NCBI GenBank assembly: GCA_030549495.1
Contig: JAUIRK010000106.1
Span: 62,001-126,000, forward strand
Source of the DNA: Nectonema munidae
Lineage: Eukaryota; Nematomorpha; Nectonematoida; Nectonematidae
Direction of reading: 5' to 3'
DNA length: 64,000 bases
The notes below the pieces were generated by a model. It worked only from the letters and a program-made list of their open reading frames with translations, did no database searches and was not told where the DNA came from. This document shows positions 34,901 to 47,112 of the stretch, piece by piece. The stretch's first letter is position 1; each line of letters begins with the position of its first letter. The position numbers were made by a program, and so were the translations under genes.

Positions 34901-37900
34901 AAGTAATTAGATTTTTTAATTAAGAAATCTTGTATACTAGCATACAGTTAAAACTTCCATGGATGGATCCATGTTTTACCACATGGGATAAAAACGCATT
35001 CTACATATTATTGTGCCATCGACTTATGTAAATATTTTTAATCAATTGAGACAAATTAATAAAAGAGCCATGTTCATGAAACCAATAGTCTTTTTGTCCA
35101 TAATCTGTGTCATTTTGATAGATACTACTTTTGTTAAAATAATAAAAAATATTAATTTACTAAATTTTTTGAAAATTTATTTTTATAACTTCCTCTTTTA
35201 TAATGTTAAATCATATACAGTATACCTTCTTAGATACGACTGACTATCCAGCCATAGTAAAAAAGTCGTATTTGAGAGGAAGACCATATAGAGAGGTTTG
35301 CCAATAATTAGACGTTAAAAAATACTTAAAAATAAATTTTTTATTAGAATTTTTTCTAAAACGTCTCAACAGTGAAACGTCTGTATAATTTTTTATTTGA
35401 CTTGCTTTACTTTTTATCGATGTACTATAAATTAATAAATTACTAGAAAGAAGCAAAAGTTAAAGAAAAGTTTTTTTTTGATTTAAATTCAAATTTTTTT
35501 TTTAAAAAAACAAGAATTTTTTAATGATGAATTTGTAAAAAAAATCACTAATTTTACTTTGTTTTGTATAAATATCTGAGTCCAATATCAATATCAGTCC
35601 CTAACAGAGTTTCCAATCATAAGATGAGCTAATTTTAAATTTTAACACATAGCATTGCAACATAAAAAAAGTTATTCTGTTTTTTTTACATTTTTACTTT
35701 TATTACTTCTCATTTTTCAAGTAAAGCCCCAAATAACAAGGGACATGTTAGAGATTTTGGAAATTTGCTTGTCTTCATCACTATAGTAAAGGCGATATGG
35801 GAGGTTAACATGAAATATTGATATACACACACACATTATTTGATTATACCTTCATTATCATGATAGAGATAATTGAAAAAATGATGTTATAGATAAATGA
35901 CGTTAGATTGAGAATTCTTCAGACTTGAAAAATTTTCACGAAGAAATAGAATGAAAGCATAAAAGTAAAAGGAATCTTTTTTAAAAATCACTCATTTTTT
36001 GAGTTACTTTGAGATAGAGAGTTGCATACAATTGAAAAGTTTCTCTCACATTCACGAGATGTAGGGTGTATTGTAAAAATAAAAAAAAAGATTTCATAGT
36101 AGGTGCAAGTGATTTTCACAGTTTAGAAGTTTCAAGCAAAGTAAACTTTTTAAGATTTCTTTATTTTTAATTGGATAAAAATGGAAAAATAAAAATAATA
36201 ATTTTCTCCAGCCTCGTTTGTATTTTCTTGAGAATCTCAATTTTCTTCAGAAATGGGACTATAGAAATCTCAAGAGCGAAATTCTACTCCTATGCGAGAA
36301 GGTATAACAGTCGTTTGCATGTAACTAAAGTCGTATTTAAGAGGAAGTCGTATTGTAGAGGTGTCGTATTTGAAAGGCTTTGTAAAATTTCCCACCCTCA
36401 CTTTTAGAAAATCGATATTATTTTCGAGGAAACTTCCCATTTTATAAATAAACAGGCAGCATAGATTAGTTTGCTTCCGTCTGCTAGAGATTACATAATC
36501 ATCACGAGGTACTGGGAAAGAAATTATCCAAGTAATTAAAAAATACAAGTAATTAAAGAAATTACAAAATTCCATTACGACTACCAAATATTATTAGATA
36601 ATTTCTCCTACTCCGAATCTGCCCATTCCGCACTCCGTTTCCTACTTCGCAAGCCAATAAAAATAGACATTTAAACAAAAAATTTATTCTAAAAATAATA
36701 CTAACAATGCATCCGTTTTCATTCAAAAAATTTCTGAAAAAAAATTTAAATAATTGAATAAAAATATTTTTTTATTTTTAAAAATTTTTTAAACCATGTA
36801 AAAAAATGTTCATGCATGAAACTTCTGTCTTTTGGCAATAACTTTTTAATTATTATAAAAATGTAATAAGCCAAAAAATTTCTTCCTAAAAGAGAGACAC
36901 AAAAGACAGAAAAACTTAACATTAAAAAAACTTGTGAAAATAAACATAAAAATATTCCTTTAAACTAAATAACAAATTATTGACTTAAGAAAGTCTACAA
37001 TTTTAGTCAAAAAGCAAGGCATACTAATTTAAAGATATTTAAAACGAACTTTTAACTGTTTATACCATATGAAACAAGCTGGATTTTTTGAATCTTCTCA
37101 CACTTTTTAGATATATGGCAAATTCCATTGGTAAATCTAGAAGGCTCAAAAAATTTCCAGTGTCCAATGGTGGATGCGTGTCCACCTTTCAGCTCTGTCG
37201 AAGAGACGTACCACTTTCTAACGAAAAACTTCATGCAGCACTACAACTTCAACAAGTACTGTCTTTCTTTAGCCTACACTTTTTATTTGTGATGGGCAAA
37301 ACCTCACTATATAGTGAAATGAAGCTATGCACATCAGAGAGTGAAGTTGTAATCGCTTTTGCGGAGTCGATGCCAAAATATCAGATTCCGAACCGAAATC
37401 CAAATACTTTTTATTTTAAATAAATAATTCAGCCGAGCTCTTAGATTTGGCTTCAATTTTCAACAACATATGTATGAAAAAACATTCTCAAAACTTCATA
37501 TGAGACTCAGTACCCTTGGTAGTGCCTTAAGGGGCGTGAATAAAGTTGGTTAGATACTGGGGTTCGATAACTCAAGGTCTTGGATTCGATCCCGCATCAA
37601 GCCTTCTTTCCTCAGATACATGATAAAAAACACCATACTAACCTTTACCTTACAAAAATAAACGTATTTTTTTTCATTAATTAAAATGAACACTCGTGTT
37701 TAATCAGGGGCGTAGATAATCCGCTAGCCCAATTATAAGCTATGAAAATCCGCAGCGAAACTAAGGAACAGAATATATTATATAATTTAATATAAAAAAA
37801 AATAATTTATTATATAAATATAAAAGCATAATAAAAGTTGTATATAATTTTTTATTTATTCAAAAAAAAGACACATGAGATAGAAGTTAAATGTAACAAA

Positions 37901-40900
37901 GTTAAGGTTTATTATCAAAAAATTTAAGATTTTCAAGTTTATTCATGCATTACATATTTTTAGTGTGATATTGGTTCATACCTTTGTTCATTTTTTAGCG
38001 CCACTGACGTTACTGCGAGAAGAAGAGCTGTTTTATTTCCATCGTGAAATGGTAGCGAGTCTTCATTGAAGTTTTGAAAATGTTTTTTTCGCATACATAT
38101 GTTGTTGACACTTTTTCATTGATTTTCCCTCAGTAATGGGAAACGATTTTTATGCGGAACCAAAAAAGGGACCTTGATAAGGCTGAAAGGAGAGAATGTA
38201 GTCACATAATTGATCGACTAGGCTTTCTTTTTAATTCCTGCTTAAATAGCTATGTTCAATGTTTGCTGCAAATGGAACATTATCCACATTGTGCCATGCC
38301 TACGATCTTCTTCCTGTGGGTGATAACAACCAAAATATTCTGTCACTGACTGTAAGTGCTGTTTAACAATGGATACCACTTGGCGATTAACACCCCTCTC
38401 TTCCATATATATGAATCATTTAGCGCCAAAAAATATCTGCTAGGTATGCAAACTTTACTACTCACTCATCCTCCGATAAGGGTTCTTGAAATTTCGGATT
38501 ATTTTAATGCTGAAAACAAATTTGATTTCTTCACGCAAGAAGACACAACTATTAAGTGCTTTAAAAATTTCAGCGCTAGTTGTTCTACCCCACAAATTCA
38601 TGGAACAAATTTGTCTTTCCTGTAATTCTCGTTCACATTCAAAACAAGCGAGAAATGCTTTAGATTTAATACGTCTTTGGATTAGTCAAGTTTATATCTT
38701 CAGCCATGTCTCTAATCCAGTCCATAATATTTTTGGCAGGCATAGCAATTACTTTCACTTTCTGTACATACTGCTTTCAAAAACATCTTTACATGCGTGT
38801 AGTAAGATTCTTATCCCAACGTATACGCTTTTTTTGCTATTTGAAGTGTTATCAGATAAGAAGCCTTATTAAAAGTGCTTTTTTTACTACCACAACCACC
38901 TTGTTTTTGTATATTTTCTACATTCTTTAAACTATTCATGTGGTTTCTTAGGTAAATCTCGATGTCTTGATTATCAGAGTCTTTTGAATTTTCAAGGTTT
39001 AATAGCATCATTAGATAACTTCTCAGGAAAACCAATACAACGGTTTGTGGATCAAACTTATTAGCGCGTTCTTGAATAAATCCAAATTCTAAGCACTTCG
39101 AATGTTATTTGCTTTCTTTCGCCTTCATTTAAAATGTTTTTACTAATGGCGATCAACTAAGACTGGGAGTGTTCTTATCCGCTGGTCAGCTCACTAAGTG
39201 GGTATTACTATTCTTATTTAGCATTAGTTATTTAATAAGAAAATCGAAAATATTTTCCTGCGTTTTCTCATTCGTTAGGGCTCTATATTTTGCATGTTCA
39301 CTGAAAAAAAACATTAGTTCTACCTACTGATTATATTAGTGAGTACTCTTGTCCAAATTTTCATTAGTCACGCTAACAAGTTTGAAAGTGTAACCTACCA
39401 ACCGTAATTAGTAAAAAGTCAAGATTAATTATTGGTTAGTATCTCCAAATAAATTTCAATGATAAAAAAAGTAAACTAGAAAATACTTGTAAAAATAACA
39501 TTTCCATTACTAGAGCTTCCAAATTTGCTACTACTAATCTAATATAGAGTTCAAAAAGGCAAGATTAAATTTGAAAATTGATATAAATAAGATTAAATTT
39601 TTTTTTTAATTTATAAAACACACTTATTGATTAAATGGTCAAATAATATCACAATACTTTTTTCTAAAATTAATTTATTTAATGATTTGTTCTAAGAATA
39701 CATTTAAGAAACAATATGGAAAATATATCGTGAAAACTCATTATTAAAACATATAAATCTTTGCTTTTAACGCCGTCTAAATTTCTTGTTTATACTTCAA
39801 ATGAGACCTTTTCTGCATCTTCATGAGTGCATAATGTGTTTGCTATTAATTCCCAACATTTGTAACATTGAAGAAAATAATGAATGCTCTGTGTGGTGTT
39901 TTATTTACTTATATCTGTGAAAATAGCATAATTCGTAGCCGTAACTAACGAAGTTAGTAAAGTCATGGTTAACTAATCCAAAAAATAATCTAATTAGTAA
40001 GTGATACTAATCTTTTTTCTCAAAGAGACCCAAAAGAAGTTTTTCATTATATACCAGAAGCCTCTACTCTTTTCTCTACATACTTATTTTACTTTGATAC
40101 GTTATCATTGACTTTTTGCACGCAGTTTTTCAAAAATTCATTATAATTCCACATACTACTTTTACTGTTTTAGGGCACCATTTCCTCTATTTTTCCATTC
40201 ACGATGGTTTCAAAATAAAAACCACTTCAAAGGATTAAAACTATTTCTTCAAGATGTTCAAGAGATGAAGGATGTGTACATCTTGAGTCTTAGCCAAACT
40301 GTTAAATGGATGAAAAAGCCTACCAGATTAAGGGATATACGTGAGTTTATTTGATTGATGCGCCTTTTCTTACGATATCTATTTCACTTTTACCTTAGAC
40401 AAATTTGAGCCATGGAACTGCAACAACAAGAGACGCAATCCGCGCTGTTACAAAGATCAAGTGAATTCATGTACTTACAAAGTTAATGAAGGATATCGCT
40501 ATTTAAAGACGTGTTCCAGTTGTCCAAAGAAGTATCCGTGGTATGGAAATCCTTACGGAGAAATAGAAATCATTCAAAGTGAAGCGAAAATGAAGGAAGA
40601 TAGAGATGAGTTTGATGAAGGCGAAAAAAAGTCACAGTTTCTTATAAACTTAAAAAAGAAAAGTGATACGAAGCCATTAAAATATAGAGATACAAAAGAT
40701 TCGAAGACGCTTAAAACCCCTTACAAATCTGAGGATAAAGAAGATAGAAAAGACATTTCAACCTTTGAATTTGCAGCTCTAAAAAGCGAAGAAAGGGTCA
40801 AAAAGGGTGACACAAGAATGTCATCAAGACAGAAGCCAAAAAAAGCTGAAATTCGTGAAAAAGGAAAAGATGTGCAAATAGAAATAACAACAGAAGAAAA

Positions 40901-42215
40901 AGGAGAGAACAAAACTGAAGGAAAAATAAAAAATAAAACTGAAGAAAAAAGTTTGCTCGGCAAGGAAGGAAATGGAAAGAGTAATGAAGTAGAATTGCGA
41001 ACAGCTAAAAAAAATAAATTGAAAGGTAATGCTACACAATCCCCTAATATTTTAAGTAGCGAACTGGATGACATTAAAATACCTGAAAAAATTATTTTTG
41101 AATTTCTAAAAGAAAATTTTGGTGACAATGGCGAAAATTTGAAAAGAAAATTTTTAAATAAAGTATTGAATAAAGACAAGAATAGGAAGGAAGTAACGAA
41201 TCGTATTAGTAATTCGACTTCTTCCAACAAAAAAGTTGCATTGAATAAAGAGAAAGCTTGGGATAAGTATAAAAAAATATTGAAAAAAGTAAAAAAAGGA
41301 AAAAACGAAACTGATAGCAAAGTTGCGCAGAAATACAAAGGAAATGATATGAGCGAGAAAGAAAAGTTGGTGGCATCTGATTCAAAAGTTTCTGACAATA
41401 TGATCACTTTGGAAAAAATAGACCAAAATAAAAAGGGAATAAATGTAAGAAATGAAACAAACAACGTCAATAGAACAAGACGCCATCCAGGAGAGAATGT
41501 AAATATCAAAATCAAGCCACTTGGAAAGTATTTGCCAAATGAAAAAAACATCTTCATTAGAAACTACAACTCCTTGAAAAACAGAGACTTGCTTCTAAGC
41601 GAAAATATTTATTCTGTTCCCAGCTTGAGTAGAGATCAAGTTCCCATTATTTCTAAGATGTTAAAGCAAGTCAAGCAAATGCATCAAAAAGAAGGCTCAA
41701 CTTTCATCCCATTTAGAGAAAAGACAAGCAACGACATCACAAACAAGTATGACAGGATAAAGAAGCTGAGGATGCAGTTTAAGGCTCAAAACCTAGCTCT
41801 GAACAAAGAAAGAAGTATGAAAAGGAGTTCCAGTGAGAATACAAAAAATCAACAATGGGAAAGGGTGAGTAGTCAAGGGGAAAATCAAATGATACACGAA
41901 GTTATTGAACCCTTCGCAAGTACAAGTGTATTTGGCGAGAGGATAGAATCTATGCCTTCTACGAATGAAATAAATAACGAAAAGAGCAGAATATTGACGA
42001 AGAAATCCAGATTTTATAAAGATGCGAGTGAAAAAGAGCCACAGTACCTATTAAAAAATTTCAATCAGATAAATCCCAATAATTATAGGTCCTTCGATGA
42101 TACTGATTATGAGTATCGAGTAATCACAGATCAAAAGCCTGCATTGAGAATTGATGCTTCTAATTTTAGTTTTGGTTATCCAAAAAAACCAGCACCAATA
42201 TTTAAAAATGTTTGA
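28970..42215 (+). CDS. Cda: secreted chitin deacetylase with long charged C-terminal tail (5 exons)
   Basis: Removes acetyl groups from chitin outside the cell. The exons I derive are 28970-29352, 30752-31113, 37111-37255, 40174-40340 and 40399-42215. All junctions are GT-AG, phases match, and the sum is 957 residues plus TGA. Residues 1-27 are a signal peptide. The NodB motifs are TFDD (68-71), HSITH (125-129, across splice 1), RAPF (170-173) and YDSSMPS (214-220). Exon 3 gives IWQIPLVNL and CPMVDACPP; exons 4-5 give APFPLFFHSRWF and a Cys-rich close ending CPKKYPWYG near residue 402. No chitin-binding or LDLa domain precedes NodB, as in insect group V enzymes. Residues 403-957 are Lys/Glu-rich, free of Cys, with about eight N-x-S/T sequons. 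Introns 1-3 hold TE pieces. AATAAA lies at 42255. Identity is sure; the tail's role is unknown. Confidence 0.92.
29466..29879. mobile_element. hAT-type MITE in deacetylase intron 1
   Basis: The left end CTGTGTTTCCCCAAGGGTCC and the inverted right end CAGGTTTTCCCAACTTTTTT are hAT-like. Flanks ATGTAAAA and CTCTAAAA match at 6 of 8 bases. It contains two GGGTCCAT words. Confidence 0.6.
30429..30722. mobile_element. hAT-type MITE, 3' end eroded, intron 1
   Basis: It begins CAGGGGTCACCAAACTTTTC and near its end has GGGGCCGGATAAAC and CGCGGG, the usual reversed partner of that terminus. It stops about 30 bp before the exon 2 acceptor. Confidence 0.6.
31826..32180. repeat. Eroded CAGGGGCGGATC MITE, intron 2
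   Basis: The 5' end CAGGGGCGGATCTAGAAATT is shared with the MITE at 34629. The right end cannot be found, so the end coordinate is only indicative. The 69-codon frame at 31987 is not supported as a gene. Confidence 0.4.
32575..32630. repeat. piggyBac-type terminus remnant
   Basis: The palindrome AGGGTCAATTGACCCT (32591 onward), followed by CTTGGGTTTTCAAAGGTTTAA, resembles subterminal piggyBac hairpins seen at 16434, 47435 and 48732. No transposase is nearby. Confidence 0.4.
34629..34891. mobile_element. CAGTGGCGGATCC MITE, intron 2
   Basis: The left end CAGTGGCGGATCC pairs with the right end GGATCCGCCAGTG. Flanks GCGATTCA (34621-34628) and GTGATTCA (34892-34899) match at 7 of 8 bases. It is 263 bp long. 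The open frame across it is incidental. Confidence 0.85.
35205..36385. repeat. Two copies of an AGTCGTATTTGAGAGG repeat
   Basis: At 35218-35300 and 36290-36385 the words TACGACT, AAGTCGTATTT, AGAGGAAG and ATAGAGAGG or GTAGAGG recur in the same order. They look like two eroded copies of a short hairpin-bearing repeat. Confidence 0.45.
36600..36660. repeat. GACTCCG-type dispersed repeat
   Basis: CTACTCCGAATCTGCCC followed by ATTCCGCACTCCG matches the tracts at 2557, 19690 and 37360. Confidence 0.5.
37530..37614 (+). repeat. tRNA-derived SINE copy 3, intron 3
   Basis: GGGGCGTGAATAAAGTTGG, then TTGGATTCGATCCCGC and CAAGCCTTCTTTCCTCA. It is the best match to copy 1 at 24107. Confidence 0.65.
37705..38007. 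repeat. Possible hAT-like MITE, intron 3
   Basis: It starts CAGGGGCGTAGATAATCCGC and may end GCGCCACTG at about 38007. No clear target duplication is present, so the call is tentative. Confidence 0.35.
38140..39120 (-). pseudogene. hAT transposase relic (ZBED5/FAM200-like), intron 3
   Basis: On the minus strand, 39035-38811 has FNKASYLITLQIAKKAYTLG, the start of the hAT core. AMPAKNIMDWIRDMAED follows near 38740-38695, matching the LSNxTVxxRIxDMAEDI region of this group. KFAYLADIFW lies near 38430, like the KLAYLADIF block. Many stops and frame changes separate the parts. It lies antisense to the deacetylase gene. Confidence 0.65.
39299..40025. mobile_element. Element with CACTGA-type inverted ends, intron 3
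   Basis: The left end CACTGAAAAAAAACATTAGT and the inverted right end CTTTGAGAAAAAAGATTAGT stay similar for about 40 bp (roughly 75 percent). TTAGTAAG and ATTAGT words recur inside. No target duplication or coding part is seen. It ends about 150 bp before exon 4. Confidence 0.5.
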
Positions 42216-42260
42216 ATGCAAAAAATCTTTCCTATTTTTTTCCTTTCTCAATTTAATAAA

Positions 42261-43556
42261 TTTTTCAATAATTTTCTGTATAAATTTGAAACTGTTTATT
42301 AAAAATAAAAAAAACCTTTAAAGAGTTTTCAAAGTTAGGCTATATAAACTGTGTCACTCATTACAAACCCAAATCAAATAAGATAGGCTATTAGAATATG
42401 GCTAATTGTTTTACTGGTCCAATGAAATAAGCAAAGCAACTCCCACCATATTTAATGAAATGAAAAAAATAAGCGCGTTACTATACCATTTATTAATTAG
42501 AAATGATGTTTTGAGAGTTCTTAATGATATTAAGATATAAATCTAGAACTTTCCTGTATTTCATTTCATACATCTACAAAAACCTTATTTTTACCACTTT
42601 TTGAATAAGTACCGCGTTTGTGGTAGAAGGAAAAGTAAACATATACAAGTATAAAAGATAGATACTTCATTTTAAGGAATAGGGCTAAGGATTAATACCC
42701 CCTCTCCCGCCAAGAGTTCCAGGCGGCCGGCCGAGTATTTTTGATAAAATACTCGATGATGTAGAACTTGCGCTTTCCTTACATCCCCTTTTGAAGTCGT
42801 TGAAACTTCATTGGCTTTAAAAAATTCTATTCTATATTATCAAAATATTTTACACATTTTATTAGGGAAGAAATTTGAAAACGTATGTAAAATAAATGAT
42901 TAAAATTATATTACAAAGTCTTTTCTTCTTTCTTTTTGCTTTGAAAATCGATCAATGACTTCATCAATTTTGATTTCTATTTTAGAGTGGAGGTTTCATA
43001 TGTAAGCTACATTTAACAGCAACCTTAATTTTTCTTGAATAGATTGCTGGTGGGAGGGGGGGGGGGTATGCATCCCCCTATCGCCCCTCTCGGTCCATCC
43101 CTGGCTGAATATAATGTACACAATGAAGTTATTTATATTCATAGATATTCATTTAATTATTGTTTTTTTATCAAAATCGTCTTGAATTTTTTGCAATCTT
43201 TAATTTTTATGTTTTAAAACTTATAAGTATGTAAATCTTTTAATCTTGTGATATTGTTGATAATGGTAGATTTGCCTTTAAGAGTAAATCTGTGAGCAAG
43301 GATGTGCTATTGAAGTGACGAGGATGTGACTGAGTATCGCTCTGCTGAACTGCACGGCGCTGAAAAAATCATGTATTGCTTTTGCAGAATAAGAGGCAGG
43401 TGTAATTTTCTCATCATGACTCTCCCGTGTGCCACAAGCTTCTGTTGTATATGGTGCTCTCAGGGGGATGATTTCTTCCTCTAACAGCTTTTTCCCTTCT
43501 GGATAGCTGTATTGATATTTGCGTACAATTATTTCAATTATTTTTCAGCCAATTAA
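42261..43556. other. Non-coding stretch downstream of deacetylase
   Basis: At about 43028-43103 lies a G-run repeat ending CGGTCCATCCCTG, a hAT-like terminus whose other end is not found. A GC-rich GGCGGCCGGCCG word lies near 42722. No gene is recognised. Confidence 0.4.
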
Positions 43557-43723
43557 CACTAGAAAAGCTATGGGATCGCATTGAGCGCGTAACTTTATTC
43601 AAAAGATTTTTTTATGTTAATGGTTCAAATAGTCTTTAGAAAACAGATAAAGTGTGGAAAACAAATAGTTCGCATATAACCCAATGTCTTTTTTAGGTAC
43701 AAAAAATATTCGCTTTTCTAGTG
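43557..43723. mobile_element. piggyBac-type MITE with TTAA flanks
   Basis: Perfect 12-bp inverted ends CACTAGAAAAGC and TTAA on both sides (43553-43556 and 43724-43727). It is 167 bp and non-coding. The start CACTAGAA matches the piggyBac terminus at 16389, so a related transposase may have moved it. Confidence 0.85.
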
Positions 43724-43729
43724 TTAAAT

Positions 43730-45330
43730 GTGTGTGTCATAAAAATACTGTCTTATTAGCAAATTATACATGCAGGCGTGAGACCATTTGATATGATGAC
43801 CGGAGTGTGAATGTCAGAATAACCGGGGAGAAAAACATTGGAAAAATTTGTTAGTCAATATTGTATCTGATGGCGTGGTTGTGGAATAATCGAGTGTCGG
43901 ATAAACGAAGTGGAACTTTTGCAGTATTCCTATGCTTTACAAAGATAGATAATTTGTTCGGCTGTATTTTTTTTATTCATAATATATTCCACACTCTTTC
44001 CAACAGAAAAAAGCTTTGATTTCTGATACTGTTTTAGATTATCTTTCTTCATGGAATGTTTTGTAAAGATGGCACAATATTCAAGAGACAAAGGTCTTGA
44101 ATCTACATATATAAAGTTAAAGATTATTAAATCTTTGTAAAACCAGGGTTTTGCTTTTTAGCAGTTGTTTCAGACATACTTTCAACTGGTATGAAAAAAA
44201 TAAAAATAAACATTTTATTTAATGAATTGAAACATCAAATTTTTTATGAAACAATATTGTGTAGAAATCTATTAATAATTTTTACACTTTATAACAGTCA
44301 TGGGTACACGTAATCTGGAACATAAGAGTGAGTTGTGAATTAATTTTAATACCTAATTTAAAATTTGTTAAGCTTATTATTCGTAATTAAATACAATATT
44401 ATATAAACTACATTTTTGTGAAATAGTTACAATATTTTATGACCACTAATTCTCTACGGACCACCAGATATGCTACGTGGACTACTAGTTGTCTACTTGA
44501 GCCAAGTTAAGAATCACTGTTCTAATTAATAATATCAAATGTTCAAAAGTATACTACAAATATAATTGAACAAAAATAGATATTCAATCAACCTTTTTAA
44601 TTCAGAACAGAACCATTTATAGAAAATTTTGTTACGATATAGAATTTCACAATTATATTTCTTTGATAAAATTTATAAGTATGAAAACGATTATTTTTTC
44701 ATATAAAATTCAAAAATTATTTTTCTTACAAAACTGAATTTTTAAACATTATTCTTTAAAATTTTTGTATATTAAAGTTTGCATAAATATTTTTTCAGAG
44801 TTCTTAAAATATTTTTAAATTTGAGAAGTGTTTCGGCAAAATTTGTTTTTTTGCTAGATAATATTTTTTGGTTTAAAAAGACAAATTAAATTAGATAATA
44901 TTTGTTGGTTTAAAAAGAGAATTTAAAATAGATTCTTTCTTTGCAATACTAGATCTTGGGATACAGATGATTCATGAGCAGTGCTCGCGCTAAGCAAAAA
45001 TTTTAAAGGGAGGGGGGGCTTCATTGAGGCGCTAATTTTTGAACATCAGATTAATCTGCTTCAAGGCGAAAAGAAAACATATGATGTAGTTGTCAAGCCA
45101 TATCTATACAGATTACATTTTCATGAAAGAAATTAATAGGTAGCGCTGGCTCTGTTCATGGGGATTAGAGAGATTGACTGCAAGTAGGAATTAATAAAAA
45201 GTGATATATAAAATGTATATATAAATAGGTAAAATTAAGTATAGATTATATGGATGAATAAAATTAAATAAAAAAGTAAAGAATAAAGCCTCCAAAAAGA
45301 TATATGTACACAGCTACGTAGCTAGTTATG
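43730..45330. other. Non-coding stretch with two eroded hAT ends
   Basis: 44440-44519 ends GTTAAGAATCACTG after GGACCACC and GGACTACTAG words, a typical hAT MITE 3' end. At 44979 CAGTGCTCGCGCTAAG begins another. A Tigger-like word (GTCGGATAAACGAAGTGGAA) lies near 43896. No gene is seen. Confidence 0.4.
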
Positions 45331-45601
45331 CCGGGCCGGCCCTAGTGTTCGCGGGGCCCTATGCAAAATGTATTGCGCGGGGAACAGTGTGTGTAGGAAT
45401 AAAAGATTAAAAGTGAAAAATAAGATTTTGAAAAAAAGAAAAGAGATTTGTTTTATTACTTTTTCATTAACACAAAATGACGATCAAAGTAACTTTACTT
45501 TGCGAATCTTGGATTTAGCGAAATCAGAAAATATATCATCAAAATGAGAAGCGCGGGGACCACTGCGGCCTCATAGGTTGCAGTGCCTAAGGCCGGCCCT
45601 G
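45331..45601. mobile_element. hAT-type MITE with GGGCCGGCCC ends
   Basis: The left end CCGGGCCGGCCCTAG and the inverted right end CAGGGCCGGCCTTAG match. Flanks TAGTTATG (45323-45330) and CAGCTATG (45602-45609) match at 6 of 8 bases. It is a 271-bp non-coding element, GC-rich only at its ends. Confidence 0.8.
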
Positions 45602-45609
45602 CAGCTATG

Positions 45610-47110
45610 GGGCACTTGGGGCAAGCCCCAACAACAAAAAATTGAAATTTACAAATTGAAATGATATATGAATTAATTTTTGACAATGGGATTATACTAA
45701 CAATAAAAGCAAATAAATCAAATATAGAAAAATTATTGATATCATTTACGGTAACGATCCAACTGTTAACTTTGTTAAGATGGGCCTTCTACCTGTAATA
45801 AGAAAACAGATTAATAATAAAAATTTCTCTTTGCTATGAGAAACGAAGATAAGAAAAATTAACCATGATAAAATCCAAAACCTTAACAAAGAAGTAGGAC
45901 ACAAGTAGAGAAAGGAGCTTTTAAAACAGAAGAATAATTGTTATAAGCAGCATTTGATGCTTTAATTTTAGACAAAGTTAGTAGGTAAGCATGTATATTT
46001 TTGCCCCATTTGCCTCCACCCCCAATATAAATTTCTGGCTACCTTACTCTATGTACCTATAGAAAGTGACTGGTGTAACTCCAGGTTTGGGCATAGAAAT
46101 TTACAGTAGGGGGAGAGGGTATTAGCAAAAATATAGTCCGTTTTCTAACACTTTATAAAAAAAAAAATCCAAAACTACTTTTGTTGTTAAATTTTTTTTA
46201 TATAATAATTTACTATATAATCCCAAAGTTATCAGTTACAACACAATAATAACTGATTTTACAAAAAGAGTAATCAAATATATAATAAATGAGCCCCTTC
46301 CCCCATCCTCCCCCTTCTGTCCATCCTTTTGTGATTCAATTTGACAAATTTAAATTTTTCTACTGTTAAATATGACTGTAACATATAAAACTAATATTGT
46401 AAGAATTACATGTAATAATAAAGTAAGATTCTGTAGAGTTATTTAATGCAAAGGCCACTATTACCAAACAAGAGAAATGACGCAACAATAAAAATACTAT
46501 TAAAAATCAAAGCCTGATAATAAAATATCCTATGTACACTTTTTATAAGATAATTAATATCTAAATAAGTCTTATTTTAGAGTAGAACTATTTTTTTAAA
46601 ATTTTATTTATTTTTGTAACTGCCTTTCTTTTTATAGTAAGTAAAATGCTTTCTATGAAAATCAAGTTAGGCATATTTTAATTAAACTGCTTGTCTTTGA
46701 AGATAATATAAAATATACAAAATTAGAATAAAATTTTGCTATCGCTTATTTTTTTAAGTTTACCATACTTTTTTATTTCTTTAAGTTTAAATCTTATTTT
46801 CTTATCTTTGCTTATTTATATCTGTTATATTAATAAAATTGCATCAACTTATATAATTATAATATTATTTTAATAGGGATAATACTAATCCATTATTTGT
46901 TTATTGCATTATTTGGTTGTTTGATGGGACAAACTAAATTTCAGGGAGCAAAATTTATAATTTTTTTAACCTTAGAAAGCCTGAGGAAATTTCCTACCTT
47001 GAGAAGCTGTCCAGAACAATTAATCTGAGCATATATTTTGTCTTTTAAAATGAATTAAATAGAAGGTAAATACTTTAATTGCAAAGATAAAATATTCAGC
47101 AAGTATACTT
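45610..47110. other. AT-rich stretch with eroded MITE scraps
   Basis: At 46005-46040 CCACCCCC, then TTTCTGGCTACCTTACT resembles a worn CAGTGGCGTAGCCA end, and another worn piece lies near 46080-46120. CCTCCCCC and GTCCATCC words lie near 46300-46325. No gene is recognised. Confidence 0.35.
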
Positions 47111-47112
47111 TC

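Noticed and set aside
40721-41557. 278-codon antisense frame
   Set aside because: It is the shadow of the Lys/Glu-rich sense exon, giving Phe/Ser-rich text by complementarity.
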